Translations under genes and position numbers: made by a program
Assembly (NCBI GenBank): GCA_963277665.1
Contig: OY728145.1
Location: 953,413,033 to 953,477,032, forward strand
Direction: 5' to 3'
Length of the DNA stretch: 64,000 bases
DNA from: Viscum album
Taxonomy: Eukaryota > Streptophyta > Magnoliopsida > Santalales > Viscaceae
In this document: positions 14,485 through 27,235 of the stretch, piece after piece
Layout: each line of letters starts with the position of its first letter
Position numbering within the stretch: the stretch's first letter is position 1
The notes under the pieces: model-generated
Databases searched by the model: none
What the model was told of the DNA's origin: nothing
The model's input: only the letters and a program-made list of their open reading frames with translations

Positions 14485-17400
14485 TGTAACACCCCAAGCT
14501 TCCACGGTACACATCTCTTTGAATAATACAGTAACGTGTGTTGTATGCAACTTCGAGTTCTAACACACCCCACAACCAATCAAAGTAGCCGTTATGAATA
14601 GTAATACCTAATTTTTGAAATTTTATAAATTTTATCTTGCCAAATGGACTTCATTTTTTGGATTCGGAATATTGAAATTAGCCTATGTTGAATTTTTGGT
14701 ATTTTTCTGAGAACTTCCAATTTGCATTGAATGGTGAAAATTACTTAAAAATAACTTTTTTAATCAAAATAATTAATAGTGATAAATTATACTATTCAGT
14801 GGTTTTAAATTATAATTAGAATTTATTTTTACCATTTTATCCAATGGTGGTCATTAGAATTAATTTAACATTGAAATTGGGCATGAACAATTGTCAATCT
14901 TTTGATATAAATTGTTTCTTAAAAACACGCTATTTGTTGTGACAGTGGAAATTAATTATAAAATTAATTAATGCAACTTATTTGTTTGGATATTTGTAAA
15001 ATATACATCATTTTTGAAATTGGAATATCAAATATATCTTAGGGTTAATTTTTGAGATTTTTCTAAAAAACTTCAATTTTTGATGAATAGTGAAACCACT
15101 AAGTGGTACTTATTAAAACTGATTTTTCGTTTAAATGAAATTTTACCATTTCTGTGTTTTGAATTTCAAAAATCCGACATACATGGTTGTAATTAAGAAG
15201 TAAAATGTGATTCAATGAGATTAAAATAATTTTTGGTGAATAGTAACTTTTAAGTTCTGAATCGCGATTAGAGGTAATTAGTGTAGTTTAAGGTAAAAAT
15301 AATGTTTTAATAATATGATATGAGCTTGACACATGTCCTACCATAATAGGATGTGTCATGGCCGACCAAGACAATCCATGGGTCAACTTGGGGACCCCAT
15401 GGATCCACTTTGGTATGAAAAGGACATAAATAACTTTTTATTTAATGTTAAAATAAAAAGGTCACAAACAAGAGTTGTTTTACTAAAACAATTTTTAAAT
15501 GGGGTTATACAAGTCATCTTTTTTACTATAAATATTAATTAGAAAGATAAAAAGATTTCCTACATCATAGTTCTTTTTTTATAATTTTTAGACATTAAAT
15601 AAATTATTTATGACATCATGATGATGCAGCGATGACCTTATTATATAACGATATAAATAAAATGGAAAGATAATGTAATATCTAAGACCTACACATTTCC
15701 AGAACCTATTGGATGGGTGGATTTAGAACCCTTATCACCTTATCCTCGAATTATATAAGTTTGGGACCTTTGGGATCTGAAAAGCATTGTATAATAATGT
15801 AACGTTTCCTTACTTTCCAAGAGTGCCCCTCCTCTCCTCTTATAAAAGGCCCCCACCACTACCACCTTACTCACACTTTCAAAGCCTTTTGGCTCGGCCA
15901 ACCTCTGCCCAAATACTCTCCCAACTTCCCTCCCTTACTCCTAGAAGCCTCACTTTGGACAGAATTCTTCCCAAGGAAGCCTTTGTCTCAAATCAAAAGA
16001 GTTACCCGATTTTAAGGTAATGTCTTCTCTTATGTTATTTTGTTTTATTTTGCTTCTCCAACCCCATAAACTCTTTTTATTAATTTATTTTGTAACAACA
16101 CCAGTATCCTCAATATACTAGGATATTTTTATAAGAAGGATTCGAGATACACTTACACACACCTACATCCAATGGTTAAAGAACATACTGTTTCTGTGGA
16201 TGGTGAATTTCTGCCTCACGAAACGATGATTGTTCAACACTCATATAACACCTTCAAAGGTGGACATTAAGATGTAACTATATTTGTATATGATATATAA
16301 TATGTTTATGTTTTCCTTATGCTTCTGTATTTCTCATTTATGGCATACTTTATGATTTCCATTATGGGTAAACGCGATAATTTCATTTTAGGAAGTGCGG
16401 ACTACCGCCCCCTCAAAGTGATGTGAATCGTTAATGCCATATGTGGGATGTATAAAGGATGGAGTAAATGATATTATATATGATATTATTCTGGAACTAT
16501 ATTATACCTTTATATAATTATGATTTCATTCCATTAAATAGGAAATAGAAATGAAAGTACCGTTCATGCGTATGCATGGCTTACCGTCTCCATGAACGGT
16601 GCATTTCATTTCTTACCTCTAAATGTTACGTAATATTATGAATGAATGTATATACTGGATATATATGATATATATGACATCTAAATCATGAATATAATTC
16701 TGGAGATAATGGATATTCTACCACATAAACAACTTGTAATTATAAGAAGTTTATTGTCGACTCAAGTACCAAAAATCGACAAAACGACCGTTATTAACTT
16801 AAATAATTGCATAATGTTCATAACATCATAATAAGTGATATAAAAAGGATAATGAAATTGAAAATGGTAGATATTAACTCTAGTTTATTATTCAGGAGGT
16901 TAAAGAACAGTCGAATCAAGTTGGACACAAGGTAAGGGAACTTCTTAACCCAATTTCTATTCTTTGGGTTAATCTCCTACTTTCAAATTATGACATGATA
17001 TTATTATATCCTATATTTTATTTGTAATTTCATTATGTTTACTTATAATGAATACACATAATATATCTATTTTATTTAAAAAAAATTATCTTTGTAAGGT
17101 AATTTTTCTCAATCTCCATTCATTGAGGCATATTTTGTTTTATACACAACCTTCTTTTATACGGTGTATAAACCCCTTTGACTTTTATGTTTATTCAAAA
17201 GGAATCTTTTTTATACGAATCGTTTACTAAATGACAAAAGGGAATGTTTTTGTCGTGCGTATGCGGCGACAATTACTTCTTCACCGCCATGACCATTATT
17301 TGAGTTTCGGCTTCCTTTACGCGCAATAACTTTTTTAAAATGATTTCAAAAAAGGGAGATATATTTCTCTCAAATATATGAAAATACAGTGCAAATGTAT

Positions 17401-18207
17401 ATGTATTTAACGCAAGCTTAAAAAGGTTTTCATAAAACCTGACTCTCGTGTGTGGTAGACAGGAAGGGATTGGGCGTGGACCCATCATGACCTGTAATTA
17501 GTCGAGCAGTCTCAGAATTATTTATTTGGTTTTCAGAAGCTTTCATAATGTTTTCAGAAAAACACTGGGGTATATTTGAGCAATTTTAAATGTAAGTACC
17601 TTCTAAAAAAATTGCATCGCTAGGTCTCATGAGACAAACTAGTGTCTTGGCACGAGGCCTAAACAAAATCTTATTTTTGGTATTGGCACAAGGCCTTGCC
17701 TACGTGGTTATGATAGTCTGGCATTATGCATTCCATCATTATGAAAGTGGTTATTGACATTTCATGTGATTATTTGACTAGTAGAATATCCATGTGAGTA
17801 AGTAAATGGAATTATTTCAGTTTACTTTTTCCATATTATTCTAATGTTTAAGTTTAAAAGGCTTTTTTTTAGTTATACATTGCCTTAAATGTTGATGTTT
17901 ATTTATGAAAGCTTCTGCTATATTGTTATCCTTACTGAGCAAATGAGATCACCCCTTTCAATGATTTACTTTTTTCCAGGATGTGAAGAAATATATTATG
18001 AATGACCTACAGGGATAATATAAGAGGATATGATGAGATGATGTTGTAGTTTTGTTTTACTTTATGATGTAATGTAAGACTTATGAATGTATCTAGTGTG
18101 TCCAAGGCTACTAAACTAATCGGTCTTTCGAGACTTGATCTTTTGTGATCATGCCAATGTTACGAAGTAATGCACCGACTCTGGGTAGCTGGGTTCGGGG
18201 CGTTACA
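14485..18207 (+). repeat. 5' LTR of the gypsy element (3723 bp)
   Basis: It starts TGTAACACCCCAAGC and ends GGGGCGTTACA, with the short inverted termini TGTAAC/GTTACA. It contains a TATA-type box (15841), three or four degenerate direct repeats spaced 180-192 bp (around 16211, 16401, 16581 and probably 16761), and two copies of a TTGGCAC(G/A)AGGCCT motif near 17650-17695. Open frames inside it have no domain. Confidence 0.95.
15841..15849 (+). promoter_or_regulatory. Candidate LTR TATA box
   Basis: TATAAAAGG follows a pyrimidine-rich CCTCTCCTCT stretch and is followed by a C-rich leader, as in plant LTR promoters. It is conserved in the 3' LTR (24575) and in the diverged LTR at 61810. Confidence 0.7.
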
Positions 18208-18209
18208 GT

Positions 18210-18221
18210 TGGTATCAGAGT
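18210..18221 (+). other. Primer binding site (initiator Met tRNA)
   Basis: TGGTATCAGAGT lies two bases after the 5' LTR end. It matches 11 of 12 bases of the usual plant initiator-Met PBS, TGGTATCAGAGC. Confidence 0.9.
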
Positions 18222-18707
18222 CAGTTTAGTACTAACCTTGGAATCTAGATTTAGATAAACTCTGATTAGAGCACATAGCCCGAAGATAGACTTTGAGGAT
18301 TAGTATAGAATAACTTCCTAGAATTTTGGTATTATAGAGATTTTTTGAGTTTTCCGAGCAATACATCCCTGTCTGGATACGAGCAGGTAGAGGCGGCTCT
18401 AGCACAGATGTACCTAGGGGTAAAACCTGAAAACACCGCTTTGAGCTAGACTCGAACGGGAACTAGTGCACGAAAACGGGCCTTGCTGCACTCTTGGTTA
18501 CGACACTCCCAGGGGATATGCTTAGGATAATTCTCGTTTTCTTTACAAACAACTATGAAGTTTTATTAGTATATACTTCCTCAAAGAATTTTTTTTTATA
18601 ATTATGGATTATATCCATAAATAGTTCAATTTATGTTAAGTATTTTATAAGTATGGAATTATGTATTTTAATTCATAAACTAATCTAGTTTATGCCATTG
18701 TATAGAA

Positions 18708-19818
18708 ATGGTGCCTAGTGGAAGGAATGGAAACCGTATCAATGCACGTACTCCATGTAGGGATTTCCCTCCTTCTCAAGATAATTATTGTGGATCTGAA
18801 GATACAACTGGTGCTAATCAACTTATTACCATACTGGGACAACTCACTCAAGTTATGAATAATAACCTTACTCGTATGGATCACCCTGATCCACAACGTG
18901 GAGGATCAATGTTTGACTACTTCATGAGGCAACAACGGCCAACATTTAATGGGGGTACAAATCCATTAGTAGCTGAGCAATGGATAAACTCCTTAGAGAA
19001 AATATTCCATGCCTTGGGGAGTAGCGAAAGGGAGAAGGTTTTCATGGCAGTTTACCGCCTCACTGGAGATGCTGATCAATGGTGGTCATTGATTCAAAAC
19101 ACAAAGGAAGATGATGACGTATCGAATATGGAATGGAGGGAGTTCAAAGAGCTTTTCTTATAAAAATACATTCCTCGTGACCATCGAGCAGATATGGAAA
19201 GGGAATTTATGAGTCTGAGGCAGAAGGAGGATGAGAATGTCGCAAAGTATGAGGCTAACTTTACAAGGTTAGCGAGGCATGCTGCAGATTATATACGTAA
19301 CCCAAGAAGTAAGATTGATCATTTCTTTGATAGGTTAAAACCATTTCTCCGTCGAGCTTTAGTATCACAATCTTTCTCAACATATGAAGATATTGTCTCG
19401 TGTGCTATCAAGATGGAAAAGGAATTCTCTAAGTCTTATGACTTTAAAGCAAAGAAAGAGAAGAAGAGATCTTCTGATCAATCTGGAAATGGAAATAAGG
19501 GGAAGAAGGGAAGAGTTGAATATTAGTCCTGCAGTAAATGTGGGAAGAAACACCCTGGTACTTGCTTGAAGGGAATGGGAGTCTGTTATAAGTGTGGTGA
19601 AAAAGGCCACCAAGCGAATGATTGTAAGGGAAAGAAAGTTGCTGTGAATGTGGAATGCTATAATTGTAGACAGATGGGACATTATGCAAATGAATGTCCT
19701 AAGTTCTAGGGGAACTTACCTCAGAAGAGGCCCAGGGATCAAGTCCAAGCTTATGCTATCACTACTGCTGAGGTTGAAGCTCCACAAGACGTGGTGGCAG
19801 GTAATTTAATGGTTTCCT
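18708..19818 (+). pseudogene. gag: gypsy gag (capsid-nucleocapsid), broken
   Basis: Encodes the structural protein that packages element RNA. The first ATG in the open frame is at 18708. A retrotransposon gag domain is recognisable (residues about 70-250), with QRPTFNGG, AEQWINSLEKIF, LTGDADQWW and REFMSLRQKEDENVAKYEANF blocks. Three zinc knuckles follow: C-S-K-C-x3-H-x3-C from 19530, then CYKCGEKGHQANDC, then CYNCRQMGHYANEC. The first knuckle has a shortened spacing. In-frame stops occur at 19161, 19524 and 19707, and all parts lie in one frame. A one-base shift near 19805 moves the reading into the pol frame. An intact gag would be made as one long polyprotein with pol, so this copy yields only fragments. 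Confidence 0.9.
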
Positions 19819-20137
19819 AAGTTTAGAAAATGCATTATTTGATTCTGGATCATCGCATTGATTCATATCTTCCTAGTTTTCTAAGAAAATTAGATATTTC
19901 CAGTTTGATTTAACAAGATAATTGTCAGTCAAAACTCCTAAGGGAAGTAATATTGCAACAAAGTTTTGTGAATCAGTCCCCATTAGAGCACATAACTGTT
20001 CTTTATCCGCTGATCTCATTGTCATACCTATGATTGAGTTTGATATAATCCTCGGTATGGATTGGCTTTTGGACTATGATGCAAAGATTTATTGTAAGAA
20101 GAAGGAGGTTATGATTTTTGATGATGATGATAATTAA
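19811..20137 (+). pseudogene. gypsy aspartic protease region, broken
   Basis: The retropepsin-like domain that cleaves the polyprotein. The active-site stretch ALFDSGSSH is read at 19832-19858 in the pol frame, followed by a stop (19859) where the family usually has a Cys or Ser. Further stops lie at 19874 and 19919. The second half is open from 19922 and contains IILGMDWLLDYDAKIYC, the characteristic end of this protease family. A TAA follows DDDDN. It lies directly after the zinc knuckles, as expected. Confidence 0.85.
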
Positions 20138-21604
20138 CACCTTATTTTTAGAGCAGAATCTTCACCACCTAATTCTTATTTAGATCCACCCCCAGTGGCT
20201 CAACTAAGTTAAATTATTGGGGAGGAAGAGAATGAAATGACTAATAGAAAGGAAAGGAATGTTCAAATAGAGGATGCACCTATTGTGAAAGAATATGTAG
20301 ATGTGTTTCTGGAAGATTTACCTGGACATCCTCCAGAATGAGAAGTTGAGTTTTCCATTGATTTAATTCCTGGATCGAGGCCCATATCGAAGACCCCTTA
20401 TAGGATGGCCACTATGAAAATAGTTAAACTAAAGAAACAACTAGAGGAATTGAGTAATAAGGGATTTATTCTCCCTAGTGTTTCTCCATGGGGAGCCCCT
20501 GTCCTTTTTGTTAAGAAGAAAGATGGATCTATGAGGTTCTGCATTGACTACAGGGAGATCGATGCTATAACAATAAAGAACAAGTATCCCCTACCTCGCA
20601 TTGATGATTTATTTGACCAATTACATGGAGCTCAATACTTTTCAAAGATTGACCTTCGATCGGGATACCATCAGTTGTGCATGAAGAATGAAGATATTCC
20701 GAAGACAACATTTCGAACAAGGTACGGGCATTACGAGTTCACAGTAATGCATTTTGGATTGACTAATTCACCCTATGTATTCATGGATATAATGAATAGA
20801 GTTTTCAAGGAATATCTAGATTATTTTGTGGTGGTATTTATTGATGACATCTTGGTGTACTCCAAAAGCTACAAAGATCATGAAAATCATTTGCGTATTA
20901 TTTTGAAGACTCTTAGGAGGCATGAATTATATGGGAAGTTTAGCAAGTGTGAATTCTGGTTTCAGGAGATTTCTTTTCTTGGCCACATTGTCCCTAAGGA
21001 TGGAATTTCCATTGATCCTTCTAAGACCAAGGCAATCCAAGAATGGCCAGCACCGACGAGTATAACTGAGGTACGCAGCTTTATTGGTTTGGCAGGTTAT
21101 TATCGATGTTTTGTCCAGAATTTTACCCAATTGGCTAACCCATTGACGAAGCTCACACGTAAAGGGGATAAATTTGTCTGGACAAAAGAGTGTGAAGAAT
21201 GTTTTGAAGAACTGAAGAGAAGATTATTCAATTCTCCTATATTGACCCTACCATCAGGGAATGATGGGTTCGTTATTTATAGTGATGCATCAATGAATGG
21301 ACTTGGTTGTGTCCTTATGCAGAACGATAGGATTATTTCCTATTCATCACGACAGCTGAAAATTCAAGAGGAGAACTATCCTACTCATGATCTCGAGTTA
21401 GATGCTATAATCTTTGCCTTGAAGATATGGAGACATTATCTCTATGGTGAAAAATGTGAGATATATACCGATCACAAGAGTTTGAAATATATTTTCTCAC
21501 AAAAAGAACTCAACATGAGGCAAAGGTGATGGCTTGAACTACTCAAGGATTATGATTTCACGATACACTACCACCCAGGGAAGGCAAATAAGGTTGCAGA
21601 TGCT
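20138..21604 (+). pseudogene. gypsy reverse transcriptase and RNase H, nearly intact core
   Basis: Copies element RNA into DNA and degrades the RNA strand. The linker at 20138-20404 has stops near 20209 and at 20339. From 20405 the frame is open for 374 codons. RT motifs: [47 protein letters not shown] (first catalytic Asp about residue 83) and [12 protein letters not shown] (Asp 147 and 148), with FIDD in the YxDD position. RNase H: SDAS (Asp 294), ELDA (Glu 331), YTDHKSL (Asp 356). A TGA at 21527 interrupts RNase H just before WLELLKDYDF and HPGKANKVADALS, which continue in the same frame. This is the best preserved part of the element, and all visible catalytic residues are present. Confidence 0.93.
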
Positions 21605-23173
21605 TTGAGTATAAAAGATCATGGAGTTTTGAAAATGATGATAGTGGAAAGGGATCCTATTTTCATGGATCTAGTAAAGATTGATATGGGAATCACCATG
21701 GTGGGTGAAACATCAAAAAAATTTCAAATGGTTGCCAAACCATTTTTACTAGAAAGGATAAAGTGTTCTCAGGCCGATGATGATGTGTTGAAAAAGAAGA
21801 TTAAAGCTGTGAATGATGGGCGGTTGAGTGACTTTGTTTATGAAGATGGAATTTTGAAATTTGGGAGGAGACTTTGTGTTCCAGATATACCTGACTTAAA
21901 GAGGGAATTGTTGGATGATGCTCATAGTTCCAATTTCTCTATAAAACCTGGGAGCACTAAAATGTAGAGAGATTTAAAGGGAAATTTTTGGGGGGACAAA
22001 ATGAAAAGGGAGATTGCTGATTTTGTGTCAAGATGTATGGTTTTCCAACAAGTGAAAGTTGGAAGGTAATAGCCTGGTGGAGTATTGCAACCCCTTCCCA
22101 TACCTGAGTGGAAATGGGATAATATTACGATGGATTTTGTCATGGGACTACCAAAGACTCCTAGAAGAAATGACACAATATGGGTCATTGTTGATCGTCT
22201 CACGAAGTCAGCACATTTTCTTGCTATAAGCGAAGATCTACCACTTGAACATCTAGCAAGACTGTATATTAATGAAGTTGTGATACTTCATGGAGTACCC
22301 CTGTCAATTGTCTCGGATCGTGATCCCCATTTTACATCAAGATTCTGGAAAAGTATTCAGAAGGCCTTGGATACTGAACATCGTTTGAGCACTTCTTACC
22401 ACCCTCAAACAGATGGACAATTAGAAAGAACTATTCAAACTTTAGAAGACATGTTGAGATGATGCTCACTTGACTTTCAAGGAATGTAGGATCAATATTT
22501 ACCTATGGTAGAATTTTCTTATAATAATAGCTTCCATTTAAGTATTCAGATGGCACCATATGAAGCGTTATACGGAAAGATATGTCGCACACCAACCTGT
22601 TGGGATGACGTTGGAGAAACAAAACTTGTAGGCCCAGAACTGGTGGAGGAAACGATGGAAAAGGTGAAAGTAATCCAAAACCACATCAAAGCAACTCAAA
22701 GTAGGCAGAAGAGCTATGCCAACAACCGAAGGATGGATTTGGAATTTCTGGTAGGATATCATGTTTTCTTGAAGGTATCTCCATGGAATGGAGTTATACG
22801 TTTCGGTAAGAAGGGTAAATTGAGTCCTAGGTACATCGGACGCTTCGAAATTCTAGAACGAATTGTGGCTGTAGCTTACCATTTGGCAATGCCGCCAAGT
22901 CTCTCCAAAGTTCATGATGTATTCCACATATCACTGTTGAGAAAATACATGTCTGACCCAACGCATGTACTCACCTATGAGGAATTAGAACTGGAACCCG
23001 ATCTTTCTTATTGCGAAGAGCCCGTCCGGATTCTTGATACAAGAGAACAAGTGCTGAGATACCGGACAACTCGTCTGGTAAAAGTTCTATGGAGAAACCA
23101 TAAGATGGAGGAGGCATCATGGGAACCCGAGGAACTTATGATGAAGAATCACCGGAGTCTTTTTATACAGTGA
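21605..23173 (+). pseudogene. gypsy integrase with C-terminal chromodomain, broken
   Basis: Inserts the cDNA into the genome. The HHCC zinc region is read at about 21920-22070 but is damaged (two stops, 21965 and 22067, and CMVFQQ where CxxC is usual). The catalytic core is open at 22085-22462, with Asp in TMDFVMGLP, Asp in VSDRDPHF and Glu in [12 protein letters not shown], at D-x35-E spacing. Stops at about 22460 and 22487 interrupt it. The C-terminal part (22505-23173) carries VHDVFHISLLRKY and then a chromodomain of about 45 residues (RILDTREQVLRYRTT through KVLWRNH and EEASWEPEEL), which in chromoviruses targets insertion to heterochromatin. The terminal stop is at 23171, just before the PPT. 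Confidence 0.92.
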
Positions 23174-23205
23174 TATTATATGAAATTTCGAGGACGAAAT
23201 TATTT

Positions 23206-23219
23206 GAAGGTGGGGATAA
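23206..23219 (+). other. Polypurine tract, gypsy element
   Basis: GAAGGTGGGGATAA directly abuts the TGTAAC start of the 3' LTR. It is the expected primer site for plus-strand DNA synthesis. Confidence 0.9.
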
Positions 23220-26200
23220 TGTAACACCCCAAGCTTCCACGGTGCACATCTCTTTGAATAATACAGTAGTGTGTGTTGTACGCAGCTTCGAGTTCTAACA
23301 CATGCCACAACCAATAAAAGTAGCCGTTATGAGTAGTAATACCTAATTTTTGAAATTATATAATTTTTATCTTGCCAAATGGACTTCTATTTTGGATTCA
23401 GAATATCGAAATTAGCCTATGTTGAATTTTTGGTATTTTTCTGAGAACTTCCAATTTGCATTGAATGGTGAAAATTACTTAAAAACAACTTTTTTAATCA
23501 AAATAATTAATAGTGATAAATTATACTATTCCATGGTTTTAAAGTATAATTAGAATATATTTTTACCATCTTATAAAATGGTGGTAATTAGAATTAATTT
23601 AACATTGAAATTGGGCTTGAACAATTTTCAATCTTTTGATATAAATTGTTTCTTAAAAACACACTATTTGTTGTGACAGCGAGAATTAATTATAAAATTA
23701 ATTAATGCAACTTATATGTTTGGAATTTTGTAAAATAGACATCATTTTTGAAATCGGAATATCAAATATATCTTAGGGTGAATTTTTTTGATTTTTATGA
23801 AAAACTTCAATTTTTGATGAATAGTGAAACCACTAAGTGGTACTTGTAAAAACTGATTTTTCGTTTAAATGAAATTTTACCACTTCTGGGCTTTGAATTT
23901 CAAAAATCCGACATACATGGTTGCCATTAAGAAGTAAAATGTGGTTCAATGAGATTAAAATAATTTTTGGTGAATAGTAACTTTTAAATTCTTAATCACG
24001 ATTAGAGGTAATTAGTGTAGTTTAAGGTAAAAATAATGTTTTAATAATATGAGATGAGCTTGACACATGTCCTACCCTCATTGGATGTGTCATGGACGAC
24101 CCAGACAATCCATTCGTCAACTTGGGGACCCCATGGAGCCACTTTGGTAGGAAAAGGACATAAATAACTTTTTATTTAATGTTAAAATAAAAAGGTCACA
24201 AACAAAAGTTGTTTTACAAAAACAATTTTTAAATGGGGTTATACAACTCATATTTTTTACTATAAATATTCATTAGAAAGATAAAAAGATTTCCTACATC
24301 ATAGTTCTTTTTTTATAATTTTTAGACATTAAATAAATTATTTATGACATCATGATGATGCAGCGATGACCACAATATTTAACGATATAAATAAAATGGA
24401 AAGATAATGTAATATCTAAGACCTACACAAGTCCAAAACCGATTGGAAGGGTGGATTTGGAACCCTTATCACCTTATCCTCGAATTATATAAGTGTGGGA
24501 CATTTGTAATCCTAAAATCATTGTATAATAATGTAACATTTCCTTACTTTCCAAGAGTGCCTCTCCTCTCCTCTTATAAAAGGCCCCCACCACTACCACC
24601 TTACTCACACTTTAAAAGCCTTTTGGATCGGCCAACCTCTGCAAATATACTCTCCAAACATCCCTCCCATACTCCTAGAAGCCTCACTTTGGGCATAATT
24701 CTTCCCAAGGAAGCCTTTGGCTCAAATCAAAAGAGTTACCCGATTTTAAGGTAATGTCTTCCCTTATGTTATTTTGTTTTATTTTGCTTCTCCAACCCCA
24801 TAAACTCTTTTTATTCATTTCTTTTGTAACAACACCAGTATCCTCAATATACTAGGATGTTTTTATAATAAGGATTCGAGATACACTTACACACACCTAC
24901 ATCCAATGGTTAGGAACATAATGTTTCTGTGGATGGTGAATTTCTGCCTCACGAAACGATGATTGTTTAACACTCATATAACACCTTCAAAGGTGGCCAT
25001 TAAGATGTCAATATATTTATATATGATATATAATATGTTTATGTTTTCCTTATGCTTCTGTATTTCTCATTTATGGAATACTTTATGATTTCCATTATGC
25101 GTAAACGCGATAATTTCATTTTAGGAAGTGCGGACTACCGCCCCCTCAAAGTGATGTGAATCGTTAATGCCATATGTGGGATGTATAAAGGATGGAGTAA
25201 ATGATATTATATATGATATTATACTGGAACTATATCATACCTTTATATAATTATGATTTCATTCCATTAAATAGGAAATAGAAATGAAAGTAGCGTTCAT
25301 GCGTACGTACGGCTTACCGTCTCCATGAACGGTGCATTTCATTTCTTACCACTAAATGTTACATAATATTATGAATGAATGTATATACTGTATATATATG
25401 ATATATATGACATCTAAATCATGAATATAATTCTGGAGATAATGGATATTCTTCCACATAAACAACTTGTAATTATAAGAATTTTATTGTCGACTCAAGT
25501 ACCAAAAATCGACAAAACGAACGTTATTAACTTAAATAATTGCATAATGTTCATAACATCGTAATAAGTGATATAAAAAGGATAATGAAATTAAAAAGGG
25601 TATATATTAACTCTAGTTTATTTTTCAAGAGGTTAAAGAACAGTCAAATCAAGTCGGACACAAGGTAAGGGAACTTCTTAACCCAATTTCTATTTTTTGG
25701 GATAATCTCCTACTTTCAAATTATGTCATGATATTATTATATCATATCTTGTATTTTTAATTCAATTATGTTTACTTATAGTGAATACACATAATATATC
25801 TATTTTATTTAAAAAATGATCTTTTTAAGGTACTTTGTCTCAATCTCCATTCATTGAGGCATATTTTGTTTTATACACAACCTTCTTTTATACGATGTAT
25901 AAACCCCTTTGAATTTTATGTTTATTCAAAAGAAATATTTTTTATACGAAGAGTTTAATAAACGACAAAAGGGAATGTTTTTGTCGTATGAATGCAGTGA
26001 CAATGACTTCTTCACCGACCTGACCATTATTTGAGTTTCGGCTTCCTCTACACGCAATAACTTTTTTAAAATGATTTCAAAAAAGAGAGATATATTTCTC
26101 TCAAATATATGAAAATCCAGTGAAAATGTATATGTATTTAACGCAATCTTAAAAATGTTTTCATAAAACCCCACTCTCATGTGTGGTAGACAGGAAGGGA

Positions 26201-26936
26201 TTGGGAGTGGACCCATCATGGCCTGTAATTAGTCGAGCAGTCTCAGAATTAGTTATTTGGTTTTCAGAAGCTTGCATAATGTTTTCAGAAAAACACTGGG
26301 GTATATTTGAGCAATTTTAAATGTAAGTATCTTCTAAAAAATTGCATCGGTAGGTCTCATGAGACAAACTATTGTCTTGGCACGAGGCCTTGACAAAATC
26401 TTATTTCTGGTCTTGGCACGAGGCCTTGGCTACGTGGTTATGATAGTCTGGCATTATGCATTCCATCATTATGAAAGTGGTTATTGACATTTCATGTGAT
26501 TATTCGACTAGTAGAATATCCATGTGAGTAAGTAAATGGCATTATATCAGTTTACTTTTTCCATATTATGCTAAAGTTCAAGTTTAAAAGGCTTTTTTTA
26601 GTTATACATTGCCTTAAATGTTAATGATTATTTATAAAATCTTCCTCTATATTGTTATCCTTACTGAGAATCTGAGCTCACCCCTTTCAATGTTTTAATT
26701 TTTTCCAGGATGTGAAGAAGTATATTATGAATGACCTGCAGGGATAATATAAGAGGATATGAAGAGAAGATGTTCTAGTTTTGTTTTACTTTATGATGTA
26801 ATGTAATACTTATGAATGTATCTAGTGTGTCCAAGGCTAGTAAACTAATCGGTCTTTCGAGACTTGATCTTTTGTGATCATGCCAATGTTGCGAAGTAAT
26901 GCACCGACTCTGGGTAGCTGGGGTCGGGGCGTTACA
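23220..26936 (+). repeat. 3' LTR of the gypsy element (3717 bp)
   Basis: It starts TGTAACACCCC and ends GGGGCGTTACA, and is collinear with 14485-18207 over its full length. Differences are point changes and small indels. The hand estimate over the first 520 bp is 5-6 percent. Confidence 0.95.
24575..24583 (+). promoter_or_regulatory. Candidate TATA box, 3' LTR
   Basis: TATAAAAGG in the same context as at 15841. If active it would direct transcription out of the element into the flanking inverted LTR remnant. Confidence 0.6.
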
Positions 26937-26941
26937 ACATC
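26937..26941. repeat. 5-bp target site duplication (right), gypsy element
   Basis: ACATC, identical to 14480-14484. Confidence 0.95.
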
Positions 26942-27235
26942 ATTTTATTTAAAACTATCCTTATTACATTTTCTTTATTTAATACATGGAGGAGGACAAT
27001 CATTGCTTCAGGAGGCAGTACTTCACTATACACAAGAAAGTTATCATATTCCCACAAAATGGGAAGTGAGAAGTTATAGGTGATATAATGTTTCCAAAAG
27101 TATAATAATATCATATATATAATATATTAACGTGAAATATTTTATCATATCCATCTCTAAGATGTGGTCAATGATAACAAATAACATCAGTTTGGAAGGC
27201 GGTAGTCTACCGTGCAAATGAATTATGATTTTGTT
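26937..27235 (-). mobile_element. Inverted diverged LTR remnant, portion right of the gypsy insertion
   Basis: Read on the minus strand it carries two copies of the spaced motif found in the chromovirus LTRs: GGTAGACTACCGCCTTCC near 27200 and GTACTGCCTCCTGAAGCAATG near 27010, 190 bp apart. The next motif of the series is found 387 bp (two spacings) further on only after jumping the gypsy element, at minus 14383. That joins 26937 to 14484 as one old LTR. The outer limit is uncertain, and the LTR may extend towards 29 kb. Confidence 0.7.

Larger units (their letters stand above)
14485..26936 (+). mobile_element. Ty3/gypsy LTR retrotransposon, chromovirus (Tekay/Del-like), defective
   Basis: Full-length structure of 12.45 kb: LTR (14485-18207), PBS complementary to initiator Met tRNA, gag with zinc knuckles, aspartic protease, reverse transcriptase, RNase H, DDE integrase, chromodomain, PPT, LTR (23220-26936) and a perfect 5-bp target duplication. 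The order RT-RNase H-integrase and the C-terminal chromodomain place it among plant chromoviruses. LTRs above 3 kb and the TTCGAGGACGAAATT stretch before the PPT fit the Tekay/Del clade. By hand the first 520 bp of the LTRs differ at roughly 5-6 percent. Gag is in one frame and pol in another, and more than ten in-frame stops are present, so it cannot act autonomously. It is inserted into an older inverted LTR. Confidence 0.95.

Noticed and set aside
18210..18221. A possible tRNA gene, because of the tRNA-like match
   Set aside because: Only the 12-base primer binding site is present, with no cloverleaf.
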